Part shown: piece by piece, positions 31,866-41,134 of the stretch
Layout of the letters: each line of letters begins with the position of its first letter
How positions within the stretch are numbered: the stretch's first letter is position 1
Origin: an archaeon
GTDB taxonomy: Archaea > Thermoproteota > Nitrososphaeria > Nitrososphaerales > Gagatemarchaeaceae
Assembly (NCBI GenBank): GCA_021823325.1
Contig: JAKAOG010000003.1
Span: 62,001-126,000, forward strand
Length of the DNA stretch: 64,000 nucleotides
Direction: 5' to 3'
Notes under the pieces: model-generated
The model's input: only the letters and a program-made list of their open reading frames with translations
Told to the model about the DNA's origin: nothing
Databases searched by the model: none
Translations under genes and position numbers: made by a program

Positions 31866-32372
31866 CTAAACTGGTAAGCGGAAGTCTTCCTTCACCGTCG
31901 TGAGCACGACGTGTGAGTTCGTCCTTTCGATGAAAGGCATGGTGAGCAGCCCCTTGGTGAACCGGCTGAGGTCCTCCCTGTCCTTGCACTTCGATATCAC
32001 TATGGCGTCTATCTCTCCCGTGACGTCGTAGACCGCGCAGACCCCCGGGAGCTTGGCTATCTCCCTCTCCATCTCCAGGAGCTTCCCTTTGGAGACGTGT
32101 ATCTCGGTGACGACGGTGAGCTCGTAGCCCAGCCTCTGGAAGTCGACCGATGCGACATATCCCTTGATTATGCCCCGCTCCTTCATCTTCTCCATCCTCG
32201 ACGTTATCGTCGAAGTGGAGACGCCGAGGGCGAAATGGATCTCCCTTGCGGACGTCCTGGAGTCGGCGAGAAGCATCCTCAGTATCTTCAGGTCGAGGTC
32301 ATCGAAAGTTCGTCCAGTGGAAGGCGCGCCTCCATCTCCGTCGACTGGATGAACGCTAGTTTTTGAGGCCAA
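31866..32372 (-). CDS. Lrp/AsnC-family transcriptional regulator
   Basis: The 168-residue protein has an N-terminal helix-turn-helix (DDLDLKILRMLLADSRTSAR, then GVSTSTITSRMEKMKERGII) and a C-terminal RAM effector domain (EIHVSKGKLLEMEREIAKLP, GEIDAIVISKCKDREDLSRF). Lrp proteins sense amino acids and often control nitrogen genes. It is divergent from glutamine synthetase with 66 nt between the two starts, so control of glnA and of itself is likely. A 20-residue low-complexity leader precedes the HTH. The start is TTG. Confidence 0.9.
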   Translation of the reverse strand: MASKTSVHPVDGDGGAPSTGRTFDDLDLKILRMLLADSRTSAREIHFALGVSTSTITSRMEKMKERGIIKGYVASVDFQRLGYELTVVTEIHVSKGKLLEMEREIAKLPGVCAVYDVTGEIDAIVISKCKDREDLSRFTKGLLTMPFIERTNSHVVLTTVKEDFRLPV

Positions 32373-32407
32373 TCATCCTCAACATTTCCAGCTTTCTCCC
32401 GCTTTGG

Positions 32408-32415
32408 TTTATATT
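32408..32415 (+). promoter_or_regulatory. glnA TATA box
   Basis: TTTATATT is centred 27 nt before TTG 32439. This supports that start over the in-frame TTG at 32418. Confidence 0.6.
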
Positions 32416-32438
32416 GTTTGCGCGAAACAGCCCTGCGT

Positions 32439-33899
32439 TTGACATTCAGAGTCACGGATGACGGCAAGTTCGTGAAGCGGACTTTCACCCCGAGAGAAGC
32501 GATGGGCCTCCTCCGGGCCGACGGCGTGAAGTTCGTGGACCTGCAGTTCACGGACGTCCCCGGGAGGCTCAGGCACGTCACCATGCCCACGGAGATGATG
32601 GAGGAGGTGATGTTCTCCGAGGGGGTGGCTAAGCTCGACGGCTCTTCGGTCAAGGGTTTCGTCGACATCCACGAGTCCGACATGCTGCTTGTCCCCGACG
32701 CCGCGACGTATGGCGTCATCCCCTGGACAGAAGGGAGCATGAAGACTGCGAGGTTCATCTGCGACGTCAGGGCGGGGTTCGGGAGGGGAAGGTTCGACCG
32801 GGACCCGAGGCACGTCGCCCAGGTCGCGGAAGCGAAGATACGGGAGGCAGGGTTCACCGATTCGCTCTGGGGCCCCGAGGTGGAGTTCTTCGTGTTCGAA
32901 GGGGTGACCTGGGAGGCGAACGACCCGTTCCACTCAGGCTTCAAGATCTCCTCGAGGGAGGCGGCCACCGACGCGAGAGGGACGAACTTCCCGATCAGGT
33001 TCAAGGACGGATACTACCCCGCCACCCCCGTCGACACGCTTAACGACTACCGCGGGGAGTGCGTCAACTACCTCCGGGACGGGTTCGGAGTGCTGAGCAA
33101 CGCGCACCACCACGAGGTCGCGACGGCAGGGCAGTGCGAGATCGACGTCTACAGGGACGAGCTGGTGACGATGGCGGACAGCACCATGACATACAAGTTC
33201 GTGACCAAGAACGTGGCGGCGAGGATGGGGCTGATCGCATCGACCATGCCGAAACCCATTTTCGGAGACAACGCCGTAGGGATGCACGTCCACTCGAGCC
33301 TCTGGAAGTCCGGGAAGAACTCGTTCTATGACCCGGACGACGCCTACGCCGAGCTCAGCCAGACGGCGAGGTACTACATCGGCGGGATAATGTCTCACAG
33401 CAGGGCGCTCTGCGCGATCGTCGACCCGACGACCAACTCGTATCATCGGCTGGTGCCAGGGTATGAGGCACCGGTGTACATCGCATGGAGCAAGATGAAC
33501 AGGTCTGCCAACGTCAGGATCCCTGCATACGAAAAAGGGTCCGAGGGGGCGAAACGGGTGGAGTTCAGGACCCCCGACCCGTCGTGCAACCCATACCTCG
33601 CGTTCGGCGCGATAACGGCCGCAGGGCTGGACGGGATCAGAAAGAAGACGGACCCAGGCGACCCCGTGGACGAGGACATCTACAAGCTGAGCCCCGAGAA
33701 GCGCCGGTCCCTCAAGGTCGGAGAGCTTCCAGGGAGCCTCAAGGAGGCGGTCGAAAGCCTCCAGAGCGACGCAGGCTTCCTCGACGGGATATTCCCCAGG
33801 GACCTAATCGAGGTCATGATGGAGCTCGAGATGGAGGCGTACAGGGCGGTCGCGGCCAGGCCGCACCCCTACGAGTTCTACATGTACTTCGACCTCTAG
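32439..33899 (+). CDS. glnA: Glutamine synthetase, type I
   Basis: GlnA makes glutamine from glutamate, ammonia and ATP and is the main ammonia-assimilation enzyme. The chain of about 486 residues has the beta-grasp domain (KFVDLQFTDVPGRLRHV, KLDGSSVKGF) and the ATP/metal-binding catalytic core (WGPEVEFFVF, NAHHHEVATAGQCEID, GMHVHSSLWKSGKN, NSYHRLVPGYEAPVYIAWS, RVEFRTPDPSCNPYLAF). The GlnA adenylylation motif of proteobacteria is not evident. The divergent Lrp gene probably regulates it. glutamate dehydrogenase lies 26 kb away. Confidence 0.96.
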   Translation: MTFRVTDDGKFVKRTFTPREAMGLLRADGVKFVDLQFTDVPGRLRHVTMPTEMMEEVMFSEGVAKLDGSSVKGFVDIHESDMLLVPDAATYGVIPWTEGSMKTARFICDVRAGFGRGRFDRDPRHVAQVAEAKIREAGFTDSLWGPEVEFFVFEGVTWEANDPFHSGFKISSREAATDARGTNFPIRFKDGYYPATPVDTLNDYRGECVNYLRDGFGVLSNAHHHEVATAGQCEIDVYRDELVTMADSTMTYKFVTKNVAARMGLIASTMPKPIFGDNAVGMHVHSSLWKSGKNSFYDPDDAYAELSQTARYYIGGIMSHSRALCAIVDPTTNSYHRLVPGYEAPVYIAWSKMNRSANVRIPAYEKGSEGAKRVEFRTPDPSCNPYLAFGAITAAGLDGIRKKTDPGDPVDEDIYKLSPEKRRSLKVGELPGSLKEAVESLQSDAGFLDGIFPRDLIEVMMELEMEAYRAVAARPHPYEFYMYFDL

Positions 33900-33921
33900 C
33901 CTGAAAGGGCGCAGGGGCGAT

Positions 33922-34434
33922 ATGACCTACGTAACGCGACCCGGGGAGGAGAAAGACATCCAGTCTCTCCTTGAGATATACAACGACGCAGTAGAGAACT
34001 CGACGTCAACCTTCGACCTAGAGCCCCAGACCACAGACCAGAGGTCGGCATGGTTCAAGGAGCACACTGGGGAGCACCCTCTCGTAGTGGTGGAGGATGA
34101 CGGATTGGTCGTGGGTTACGCGACGCTCTCGGCCTTCAGAGACAAACCAGCTTACTCGAAGACCGCAGAGAGCTCGGTTTACGTCCGAAACAGCCACAGA
34201 GGGAAGGGAATCGGTAGAGCGGCAATGGACGCGATAATCTCGAAGGCGCGCGAGCTCGGCTTTCACACGATGGTAGCCGGAATCGTCCCCCCGAACGAGG
34301 CAAGCGTGAGGCTCCACATGGGCCTGGGTTTTGAGCACGTCGCTGACTTCAGAGAAGTGGGTTTCAAGTTCGGAAGATGGCTGGACGTGCGCTTCTACCA
34401 GCTCGCTCTGGAAAGCGCGGAGGTGACGAAGTGA
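33922..34434 (+). CDS. GNAT acetyltransferase, phosphinothricin/methionine-sulfoximine acetyltransferase-like
   Basis: The 170-residue protein has the Pat/MnaT family pattern: IYNDAVENSTSTFDLEP, YATLSAFRDKPAYSKTAESS, the acetyl-CoA loop VYVRNSHRGKGIGRAAMDAI, and NEASVRLHMGLGFEHVADF with FGRWLDVRFYQLAL at the end. Members acetylate amino-acid analogues such as methionine sulfoximine, a glutamine synthetase inhibitor, which is interesting next to glnA. It lies 22 nt downstream of glnA on the same strand. The physiological substrate is not provable from sequence. Confidence 0.88.
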   Translation: MTYVTRPGEEKDIQSLLEIYNDAVENSTSTFDLEPQTTDQRSAWFKEHTGEHPLVVVEDDGLVVGYATLSAFRDKPAYSKTAESSVYVRNSHRGKGIGRAAMDAIISKARELGFHTMVAGIVPPNEASVRLHMGLGFEHVADFREVGFKFGRWLDVRFYQLALESAEVTK

Positions 34435-34508
34435 GTTGGCGTGCGGCATCTGCCGGCGTCGGGTTTCAAAGCCTTAGGTTCTTACCGGGCCAGACTTCCT
34501 CGGCATCT

Positions 34509-34838
34509 ATGAGCACAGAGCAGGTAACTCAGAAGGCGAAGCAGACCATCAGGTCCGTCAAAGAGATGCTCGGGAAGGCAGAGGACTCCACTCACAGGGC
34601 GCTCGACAGGGCCGCCCCCGCCGTCGTGAAGTCGCTCGATGCCTCTCTAGAGGCGGCTTCGAAGGCGTTCGCGAAGACCACGAAGACTATCGACGGTGCG
34701 ACGACCGACGAGCAGGTCAAGCTCTTCAGGGCGTACAAGAAGCTCCTCGAAGGCCAGGTCGGCCTCCTCGATGCCAGGATCATGGCGCTAGAGGAAAGGG
34801 CGAAGCCAAGGGAGCCTCATCAGTCGACCCTGCAGTGA
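34509..34838 (+). CDS. Small helical protein of unknown function
   Basis: From ATG 34509 the protein has 109 residues, almost entirely helical and rich in Lys, Ala and Ser (QTIRSVKEMLGKAEDSTHRA and so on), likely a coiled coil. No motif or family is recognised. A longer in-frame start at 34377 overlaps the GNAT gene and gives a low-quality N-terminus. Confidence 0.6.
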   Translation: MSTEQVTQKAKQTIRSVKEMLGKAEDSTHRALDRAAPAVVKSLDASLEAASKAFAKTTKTIDGATTDEQVKLFRAYKKLLEGQVGLLDARIMALEERAKPREPHQSTLQ

Positions 34839-34850
34839 ACGGTCTCCGGG

Positions 34851-35270
34851 TCAGATCACGAATCTCAGGAAAGCTGAGAACGCATACATCGGCACAAGAA
34901 CGTAGACGAGCTCGTGCCTCAGGAATCCCCACCCTCTCCCCTGCCTGACGTAGTCGATGGTCAGGTCGAGCAGCATGCAGTCCACCGCCACAAGTATGGT
35001 CCCCATCATCCCGGTCCATACGACGGTCCACTCTATCTTCACCAGCCCCGCCAGCACCATCCCCGCGACGGCCAGGTAAGCGACAGGGAGGGCCTTGTAC
35101 AGGAAGCTCCTATGGTGCAGCCTGTACCTCCCCACGACGAATGGCCTCGCGATCCCGCGCGCGAACATCGCGTTCCCGAACTTGTCGAGGGCTGAAGCTA
35201 TGGCCACGGTGGCGAAGAAACCTACCGTCAGTCCGAAGTAAAGGTCCAACGGGTATCCGAAGCTAAACAA
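34851..35270 (-). CDS. Small membrane protein, four predicted helices
   Basis: The 139-residue protein has hydrophobic segments near residues 10-30, 58-78, 82-102 and 115-138, with charged loops between (RPFVVGRYRLHHRSF). The family is not recognised. It starts at TTG 35270; a minus-strand TTTTTATATG near 35307-35316 is the likely promoter. Confidence 0.65.
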   Translation of the reverse strand: MFSFGYPLDLYFGLTVGFFATVAIASALDKFGNAMFARGIARPFVVGRYRLHHRSFLYKALPVAYLAVAGMVLAGLVKIEWTVVWTGMMGTILVAVDCMLLDLTIDYVRQGRGWGFLRHELVYVLVPMYAFSAFLRFVI

Positions 35271-35346
35271 GCCGCCGCCGCACCGTTGGCTGCCAACCTC
35301 TCCCGCATATAAAAACGGGGCGATGGGTGATCAAAAGTGACCATGG

Positions 35347-37215
35347 CTAGCGCGCAGAAGCTTTCGCCAACTCTTCCCTCAGGACGCGCGCGACCAGCGA
35401 GCCGTCCGCCTTGCCGCGCAGCTCCCCCATCACCGCGCCCATCAAAGGAGAGAAGGCTCCGTCTCCCTTGTCCGCGACAAGCTTCGACTCCCGATCGAGG
35501 ACTGACCGCACTACCTTTCTGACCTGCTGCTCTCCCACGGTGCCGAGCCCCAGAGACGATATCGCTTCCTCTACGGAGAGCCTCTTCTCCGCCGCCGCCT
35601 TCAGGACGTCAGGGAGCGCCTCCTTGGCCACCTTCCCGTTCCCTACGGCCCCGAGCGCCGCCTTCAGCGTCTCTACCCCCAGCCCCGCGGCAGGGACGCC
35701 CTCTCGTTCGAGCCTCGCAGGAAGGTCCACAAGGACAGAGGCTATGAAAGAAGGCTCCAACCTGAGGCTGACCACCGTCGCCTCGAAGTCCTCCACGCTT
35801 TCAGAGTCATAGAGCTTCAGCGCAAGGTCCTGGCTCAGCCTGTGCTTCTTCCTGAGACGCTCGACGGTGGATGTCCATGGCTCGGGGATGTCCCTGCGGA
35901 CCCTCGCGGCCGTTGCCGCCGAGATCGCCATGTCCTGGATGTCGGTCTCTGGGTACATCCTCTGGGAGCCGGGCCTCGGCCTCATGTACCGCGTCTCTCC
36001 AGCTTCGGTGGCCGCGCGCGTCTCGGCGGGAACTCCCTTTGCCGCCTCTTCCAGCCGCGACTCCAGGTGCGGTATCACGCGGTTGACCGTTTCCGTCTTC
36101 CCGGCCACCAGGATCAGGGCGTCCGCCGGAGCCGAGCCCATGAGCCCGGCCAGCGCGTCCCTCTCCGCCTGGGAGACCCCCTGTCTTTCGAACTCGTCTG
36201 AATGCACGATGCCTCCGAGGGAGTTCGCCCTCGCTACCTCCGCGACTTCTTTTCCGAGCCTTACCCCCTGCTCCGGTTCCCAGCCGAGCACCCCGGCGAG
36301 CCCGGAAGCCGTGATGCAGACGACCACCCCGCCTTCCCCGACGGCCCTCGCGAGCACGCCGGCCGAAGTCCCGGAGAAGACCGCCGTCGCGTCCTTGTGC
36401 CAGCACCTTACCCCGCTTGACTTCAGCCTCTCCGCGACCCGGATGAGCATCCTCTGTCTCTTCCCCTCGTACTCGACGACCCTCGGGAGCAGGTTCAGCT
36501 TCTGCACCCCCTTCACTTCGACCACCCTCCCGCCGTCCAGCGACACGTTGAGGTCCTGCCTTATGGTCCCGAGTCCCCGCGCCACCCTGCCCGTCGAGCG
36601 CAGGAGCCTCCCAAGGTGCAGCGCCACCCTGGCGACGTGTTCAGGGTCTCCGCTGACTGGGTCGAGCGCCACTTCCACCAGCGCGACCCCGAGCCTGTCC
36701 AGGCCGAAGTGGCGGGAGCCGGAGTCTTCGCCGAGGTTCCTCGCGGCGTCCTCCTCCAGCGTGACCGACTGCACCCCGACCGGCGCGCCGTCGACTTCGA
36801 AGGCGCCGCCCACGCCCACCACCGCGGTGCGCTGGAACCCCCCTGTGTTCGAGCCGTCGATGACTATCTTCCGCATGACGTGCACCTCGTCCACGAGGTG
36901 CGACCCGAGAGCCGCCCCCACGATGAGGGACGACTCCAGCCCCTCCTTGCTCAGCTGGTGCGGAGGCTCTTCGTCCGCCTCCACCAGGCACGACGACTCG
37001 GGGGACCAGAAGTACCTGTTGGACTTTCCCTTCGAATACTCGAAGACCGCCGCGGGGTCCAGCCTCCCCGTCTCGCTCTGCGAGGGCCTGAGCCTCCTCT
37101 CGAAGTGGTAAGGAAACTCCTCTGATTTCACCGGTGGGCAGGCGCAGAAGAGCTTGGTCCCGATCGACAGCTGCTGATGTATCTCGAGGCCTACAAGCAG
37201 TCCTTTGCTTCCCAT
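35347..37215 (-). CDS. gatE: Archaeal Glu-tRNA(Gln) amidotransferase subunit E
   Basis: GatE forms, with GatD, the archaea-specific amidotransferase that converts Glu-tRNA(Gln) to Gln-tRNA(Gln). The 622-residue chain opens with GLEIHQQLSIGTKLFCACPP, typical of GatB/GatE. It carries the GatE-specific AspRS-like insertion (about 270-400) and ends in the YqeY-like tRNA-binding tail. It lies 6 nt downstream of gatD in one operon. Confidence 0.95.
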   Translation of the reverse strand: MGSKGLLVGLEIHQQLSIGTKLFCACPPVKSEEFPYHFERRLRPSQSETGRLDPAAVFEYSKGKSNRYFWSPESSCLVEADEEPPHQLSKEGLESSLIVGAALGSHLVDEVHVMRKIVIDGSNTGGFQRTAVVGVGGAFEVDGAPVGVQSVTLEEDAARNLGEDSGSRHFGLDRLGVALVEVALDPVSGDPEHVARVALHLGRLLRSTGRVARGLGTIRQDLNVSLDGGRVVEVKGVQKLNLLPRVVEYEGKRQRMLIRVAERLKSSGVRCWHKDATAVFSGTSAGVLARAVGEGGVVVCITASGLAGVLGWEPEQGVRLGKEVAEVARANSLGGIVHSDEFERQGVSQAERDALAGLMGSAPADALILVAGKTETVNRVIPHLESRLEEAAKGVPAETRAATEAGETRYMRPRPGSQRMYPETDIQDMAISAATAARVRRDIPEPWTSTVERLRKKHRLSQDLALKLYDSESVEDFEATVVSLRLEPSFIASVLVDLPARLEREGVPAAGLGVETLKAALGAVGNGKVAKEALPDVLKAAAEKRLSVEEAISSLGLGTVGEQQVRKVVRSVLDRESKLVADKGDGAFSPLMGAVMGELRGKADGSLVARVLREELAKASAR

Positions 37216-37221
37216 AATCGG

Positions 37222-38532
37222 TCAGCTCGGGAGGGTGCGGGCCGTCATCTCCCCCGCGACGTTCGCCGTCATCATCTCTATGGCCCTGGGACCCTTGGCG
37301 CCTGTCCCTAGCACCCACATCGCCTTTACCAGGGCGGTCTCAGGGAGCATGTCCTCCAGCGGGACGACGCCGGCCCTGAGCAGGTCCCTCCCTGTGTCGT
37401 AGACCCGCATGTCGACCCTCCCCTCGAGGCACTGGGAGGTCATGAAGGCGAGCCCGCCCGACTTCACGAACGCCCCGAGCTCCTTCGCCACCTCTTTGCT
37501 CACGTGACCGAGCCCGGTCCCCTCTACCACGATGGCTTTCGCGCCGCTTCTCTTCGCTCCCCTCACCGCCGAGGGGGGCATCGAAGGGTAGAACTTCAGA
37601 AGGGCGACCCTTTCGTCGAACCTCGGCCGCGGGGTGAAGGCCCCTCCGCGAGGCGGGAGCCCCTCGGACTCGGTCTCCAACCCACCCCTGCCGTACACCG
37701 CGGCGACCGGGACCCCCACAGACACGAACGCATCTCTCCTGCTGGTGTGGTTCTTCCTCACCCTCGTCCCCCGGTGGAGCGCGACCTTGTCGTCGCTCTC
37801 TCCCAGATGCATCGCCACGTACACCCCTGAGAACCTGGAGGTGGCGGCGGCAGTCACCGCCCCGATGATGTTCAGCGGCGCGTCTGACGAGGGCCTGTCT
37901 GACGAGCGCTGGGAGCCGACCAGGATCACGGGTATCGGGACCCCCGCAAGGGCAAACCCGAGCGCCGCCGCCGTGTATCCGAGGGTATCGGTCCCGTGGG
38001 TTATCACGACCCCCGAGAACCCTTCCTTGACCGCCCTCGCCGTCCGCCTGGCGAGCTTGGCCCAGTGGGCAGGGGCGATGTTTTCGCTGAAGACCTCGAA
38101 CATTATTTCAGGCTGGACCACCGCTATCGAAGACAGTTCCGGGACGAGGGCGTGGAGCTCGGCCGCCGAGACCGCAGGTCTGACCGCTCCGGTCCTGTAG
38201 TCTATCCTGCTGGCTATCGTCCCGCCGGTACCTAACATCAGCACCCGGGGGAGCCCCTTCGGCGACTTCGGAGGAGGCGGGGGAGAAAAAGCGGGAGACT
38301 CTCCTTTCGAGACGACTTTGGCGTCCTTCAGCCCCGCGACCCTGATGCCGACGTTGTAACCAGACTTGAGCTTGAGCACTATGTGTTCCTCATCGCCGTA
38401 CGCGTACCTTGGAACGAGGGTCCCGGTGACCGTCCCCCACGAGGTGCGCACCTCCAGGACGTCCCCGACCGAAGCGCTTGCTCCCTTGAGGAACCGCAGG
38501 GCCGTGCCCCTGTACCCCGAGAGGTCCCCCAT
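37222..38532 (-). CDS. gatD: Archaeal Glu-tRNA(Gln) amidotransferase subunit D
   Basis: GatD is the asparaginase-like subunit that releases ammonia from amide donors for GatE. The 436-residue protein has an N-terminal beta-barrel (about 1-75), a Pro-rich linker, and the asparaginase core with LGTGGTIASR near residue 100, VITHGTDTLGYTAAAL near 174 and AMHLGESDDKVALHRGTRVRK. ATG 38532 follows a minus-strand TATA element (ATTTAAGA, about 38557-38564). Confidence 0.95.
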   Translation of the reverse strand: MGDLSGYRGTALRFLKGASASVGDVLEVRTSWGTVTGTLVPRYAYGDEEHIVLKLKSGYNVGIRVAGLKDAKVVSKGESPAFSPPPPPKSPKGLPRVLMLGTGGTIASRIDYRTGAVRPAVSAAELHALVPELSSIAVVQPEIMFEVFSENIAPAHWAKLARRTARAVKEGFSGVVITHGTDTLGYTAAALGFALAGVPIPVILVGSQRSSDRPSSDAPLNIIGAVTAAATSRFSGVYVAMHLGESDDKVALHRGTRVRKNHTSRRDAFVSVGVPVAAVYGRGGLETESEGLPPRGGAFTPRPRFDERVALLKFYPSMPPSAVRGAKRSGAKAIVVEGTGLGHVSKEVAKELGAFVKSGGLAFMTSQCLEGRVDMRVYDTGRDLLRAGVVPLEDMLPETALVKAMWVLGTGAKGPRAIEMMTANVAGEMTARTLPS

Positions 38533-38563
38533 GCGAATACGGGCGTAGGCGTTCGGTCTTAAA

Positions 38564-40159
38564 TCATTGCCGAAGCGTCTTCGCCATGTAGGGCCCGGAC
38601 CTTTCGTAACCCAGCTTCCTGTAGTAGTTCCTCGTCCCCACCGCGCTCGTCACCAGGAGCGTCCTCGCCCCGAGCTCCCCCGACGCCGCCTTCTCCATTT
38701 TGGACATCAGCGATGCGCCTAGCCCTCTGTGCTGCCATGCCGACCCCTCCCTTTTTCCGACGGTGACGGTCCGGCCGTACACCCTGAGCTCTCTTACGAT
38801 GGCGCTCCCCGACACCTCGCGCCTGTGCGCTTTGACCGAGGGGAGCCTCAGCCTCGCGAACCCCGCGATGACCCCCGTCTTCCTGAACTCGTACGAGCCG
38901 AATAGCTCCGTCCCGCCTGACGCCATATACCTCTCCTCCGTGTAGGCGAGCTCGTCGCCGTCGTCGAAGGACGACGGGGTCCTCAGCGCGACCTCCCTGC
39001 ACCTGATGCAGCGGCAGGACACCCCCTTCTCCTCGGCCCTCCGCAGCACGAGCTGCCTGAGGTTCCCGTCCTGCACCCCGCCCTTTATCTCGTCGGCAGG
39101 TATCTCCCGCTGTATCCTCATGATCCTGTGCCACCGTGGGACGAACCGCTTCATCTCGCTCAGGAGTTCCACTACCGTCGCCACGTCATACGGCTCGTAA
39201 AGCCCCGCTTCGAACTGGCGCGCGAGGGCCGTGCCTGGGACGACGAGGGTGGGGTAGAGCTTCGACATGTCCGGCTTGAACGCCTCGTCGGCGAAGAGTC
39301 GCTTCAGGTCAGCCAGGTCAGCTTCCGGGGTTGCGCCGGGGAGCCCGGGCATCATGTGTGCCGTCACCTTCAGCCCCGCGTCCCTGGCGACCTGGAAAGC
39401 CCGTTCCGCGTCCTCGACGGTGTGCCCCCTGTTGCTCCTGGCGAGCACCTCGTTTCTGAGGCTCTGGACCCCTATCTCCAGCCTCGTGATGCCGTAGCTG
39501 AGCATCTGGTCGACGTCCGCGGGCCTGCACCGGTCCGGCTTCGACTCGAGGGTGAGTCCGACGCACCGGCTGCTCGCGACCTCGTTCGCCTCCTGCGCCG
39601 ACACGAGGTCAGGGGCGACGCTCCCGTTGAGCCCGTCGTACACTCCTTTGACGAAACCGAGCTGGTAGTCCCCGGGGTCTGCGATGAACGTCCCTCCTTC
39701 GATTATGGTCTCCACCTTTCCTGTCTCGTGCCCGTTCGACTCGTATTTCGAAAGGCACTTGCGCACCTGCAGATATGGGTCGAACGCGACCTCTAGGGCC
39801 GACCTCATCCCAGGGCTCCGCGGGAGGTAGGACTGCGGCGTCCCTGACCTCGGGCCCCCGGGACAGAAGACGCACGTGCCGTGGGGACAAGAAAACGGAG
39901 CGGTGAACGCCGTGACGACGACTATCCCCGATGCGCTCCGTCGCGGGTGGACGCGGAGGAACTCCTCGAACTTCGGACGGGCGTCGGGAGAGAGGGCGCG
40001 GAGCACCTCGGAGTTGGAGACGTACCTGCCGAGAGAGAAGTCGGCCGCCGCACGCTTCTTCGCCTTCTCGAGGTCGCCGCGGGTGCGGAGGGTCCCCTCC
40101 GAGACGAGCTCTGCGATGGCTAAAGCGGCCTTTTGGTATTTTTCCGGGGCTGTGCTCAC
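38564..40159 (-). CDS. elp3: Elp3, tRNA uridine-34 acetyltransferase/radical SAM protein
   Basis: Elp3 makes the cm5 side chain at wobble U34 of tRNA. The 531-residue protein has the radical-SAM cluster motif C91-x4-C96-x2-C99, a TIM-barrel core (GGTFIADPGDYQLGFVKGVY, LTLESKPDRC), a Zn-binding Cys set (CRCIRCREV) and a C-terminal GNAT domain ending GARTLLVTSAVGTRNYYRKL-GY. The GTG start overlaps the end of a short upstream frame. Confidence 0.95.
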   Translation of the reverse strand: MSTAPEKYQKAALAIAELVSEGTLRTRGDLEKAKKRAAADFSLGRYVSNSEVLRALSPDARPKFEEFLRVHPRRSASGIVVVTAFTAPFSCPHGTCVFCPGGPRSGTPQSYLPRSPGMRSALEVAFDPYLQVRKCLSKYESNGHETGKVETIIEGGTFIADPGDYQLGFVKGVYDGLNGSVAPDLVSAQEANEVASSRCVGLTLESKPDRCRPADVDQMLSYGITRLEIGVQSLRNEVLARSNRGHTVEDAERAFQVARDAGLKVTAHMMPGLPGATPEADLADLKRLFADEAFKPDMSKLYPTLVVPGTALARQFEAGLYEPYDVATVVELLSEMKRFVPRWHRIMRIQREIPADEIKGGVQDGNLRQLVLRRAEEKGVSCRCIRCREVALRTPSSFDDGDELAYTEERYMASGGTELFGSYEFRKTGVIAGFARLRLPSVKAHRREVSGSAIVRELRVYGRTVTVGKREGSAWQHRGLGASLMSKMEKAASGELGARTLLVTSAVGTRNYYRKLGYERSGPYMAKTLRQ

Positions 40160-40266
40160 TGGCGCATCCAGTTCTGGCCTGGCTTGCGCTTCAGAGTAAA
40201 GCGTTTCTCGTAGGTCCGCTTGTTCCTGACTTTGGGGATCTTGCTGTCTTTTGGCTTTGCTTCTAA
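40157..40266 (-). CDS. Possible 35-codon basic ORF without a standard start, upstream of elp3
   Basis: The frame ending in the TGA that overlaps the elp3 GTG reads KPKDSKIPKVRNKRTYEKRF followed by TLKRKPGQNWMRQ, strongly basic and protein-like. A TATA-like CCTTAAGTTA (about 40284-40293) predicts a transcript start near 40262. No ATG, GTG or TTG lies between the preceding in-frame TAA and the body of the ORF. It may use a non-standard start, be a remnant, or be chance. Confidence 0.3.
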
Positions 40267-40383
40267 CTTTGGAGTCTGGGACCTAACTTAAGGGCTCTCT
40301 TGGAGAGTTTCCCCGCTTTGGTGACTGAAGGCGGCCAGCGCTAGCTGGACCAGCTGACTTCCGTGGGTCGGCATTTTTGCTCT

Positions 40384-41028
40384 CTAACCTCCTGAATCGG
40401 CTCTTACTCCTTGGGGATTTAATCTTTCTGAAGATATCACGTGGCTTAGGAAAGCGGGCCCTGCTTCGCTCACCTTTTCTCCTAGCTTGGGAAACACCAC
40501 CTTTGTCTCGTCGAAGAAACAGCAGAGCGAATTCAATCTGCCTAGTCTTTCCTCCGTAGAGGCGTGACTAGGTTTCCAGCGTTTTTCTGTTTCAACTTCA
40601 AGCGCAATCAGTTTGTTTCCAACAAAAATGATGGCGTCGGGGATGCGCTTTTCTTTCACATACTCCGACAGAATGAAAACGCGTCCGCCCGCACTTCTGA
40701 GCTGTTGCGACAACCACAGTACGACTTCGTCGTGAAATCTCCTCGACCGAAGCCTCTTCTCAAGGATTGCAGGGTCATCGTTCAAACGCCTCAGTTGAGG
40801 AGCCTTGCCTATTGAATTCACGGACATTTTCGCTCTGATTACGCTTGCCCTTTCCTCGCCAACCCAAGACTCCAGGGTCCTCCCCTTGTTTGGCGAGATG
40901 GATCCTTTCTTGAAGAGCCCAGAATTGATCACCAGATTCCGTTTGTACCCTTCCTTTACACACTTCCTGCTGCAAAACTTGTTCTTGCCTTTGTTCACAG
41001 AACCACATATTGGACAAGTCGACGGCAT
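40384..41028 (-). CDS. Zinc-finger/NUMOD3-like putative nuclease
   Basis: From ATG 41028 the product is 214 residues. It begins with a zinc finger (CPICGSVNKGKNKFCSRKC), continues with a NUMOD3-like DNA-binding stretch (FKKGSISPNKGRTLESW), and ends in an alpha/beta domain with RIPDAIIFVGNKLIALEVET, a PD-(D/E)xK-like pattern. This set is typical of homing-type or repair-like nucleases carried by mobile DNA. Base composition is visibly more AT-rich than neighbours. A minus-strand TTTTATCG near 41055-41062 supports this start over the open frame to 41130. Catalysis is unproven. Confidence 0.6.
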   Translation of the reverse strand: MPSTCPICGSVNKGKNKFCSRKCVKEGYKRNLVINSGLFKKGSISPNKGRTLESWVGEERASVIRAKMSVNSIGKAPQLRRLNDDPAILEKRLRSRRFHDEVVLWLSQQLRSAGGRVFILSEYVKEKRIPDAIIFVGNKLIALEVETEKRWKPSHASTEERLGRLNSLCCFFDETKVVFPKLGEKVSEAGPAFLSHVISSERLNPQGVRADSGG

Positions 41029-41134
41029 GAACAGAGAAAATACAACTTGATAATCGATAAAAGGAAGAAGCGGAGAAGGAATGTTCCCCAAGGGGAGAGA
41101 TGCGTGAACGTTCTCCAAAGAGGCTTGCACTTCG

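Noticed and set aside
35867..37111. 414-codon plus-strand frame opposite gatE
   Set aside because: Ser/Thr/Pro-rich shadow; gatE is unambiguous on the other strand.
40294..40307. Small hairpin CTCTC/GAGAG upstream of elp3
   Set aside because: Five-base arms are too short to call a terminator or riboswitch.
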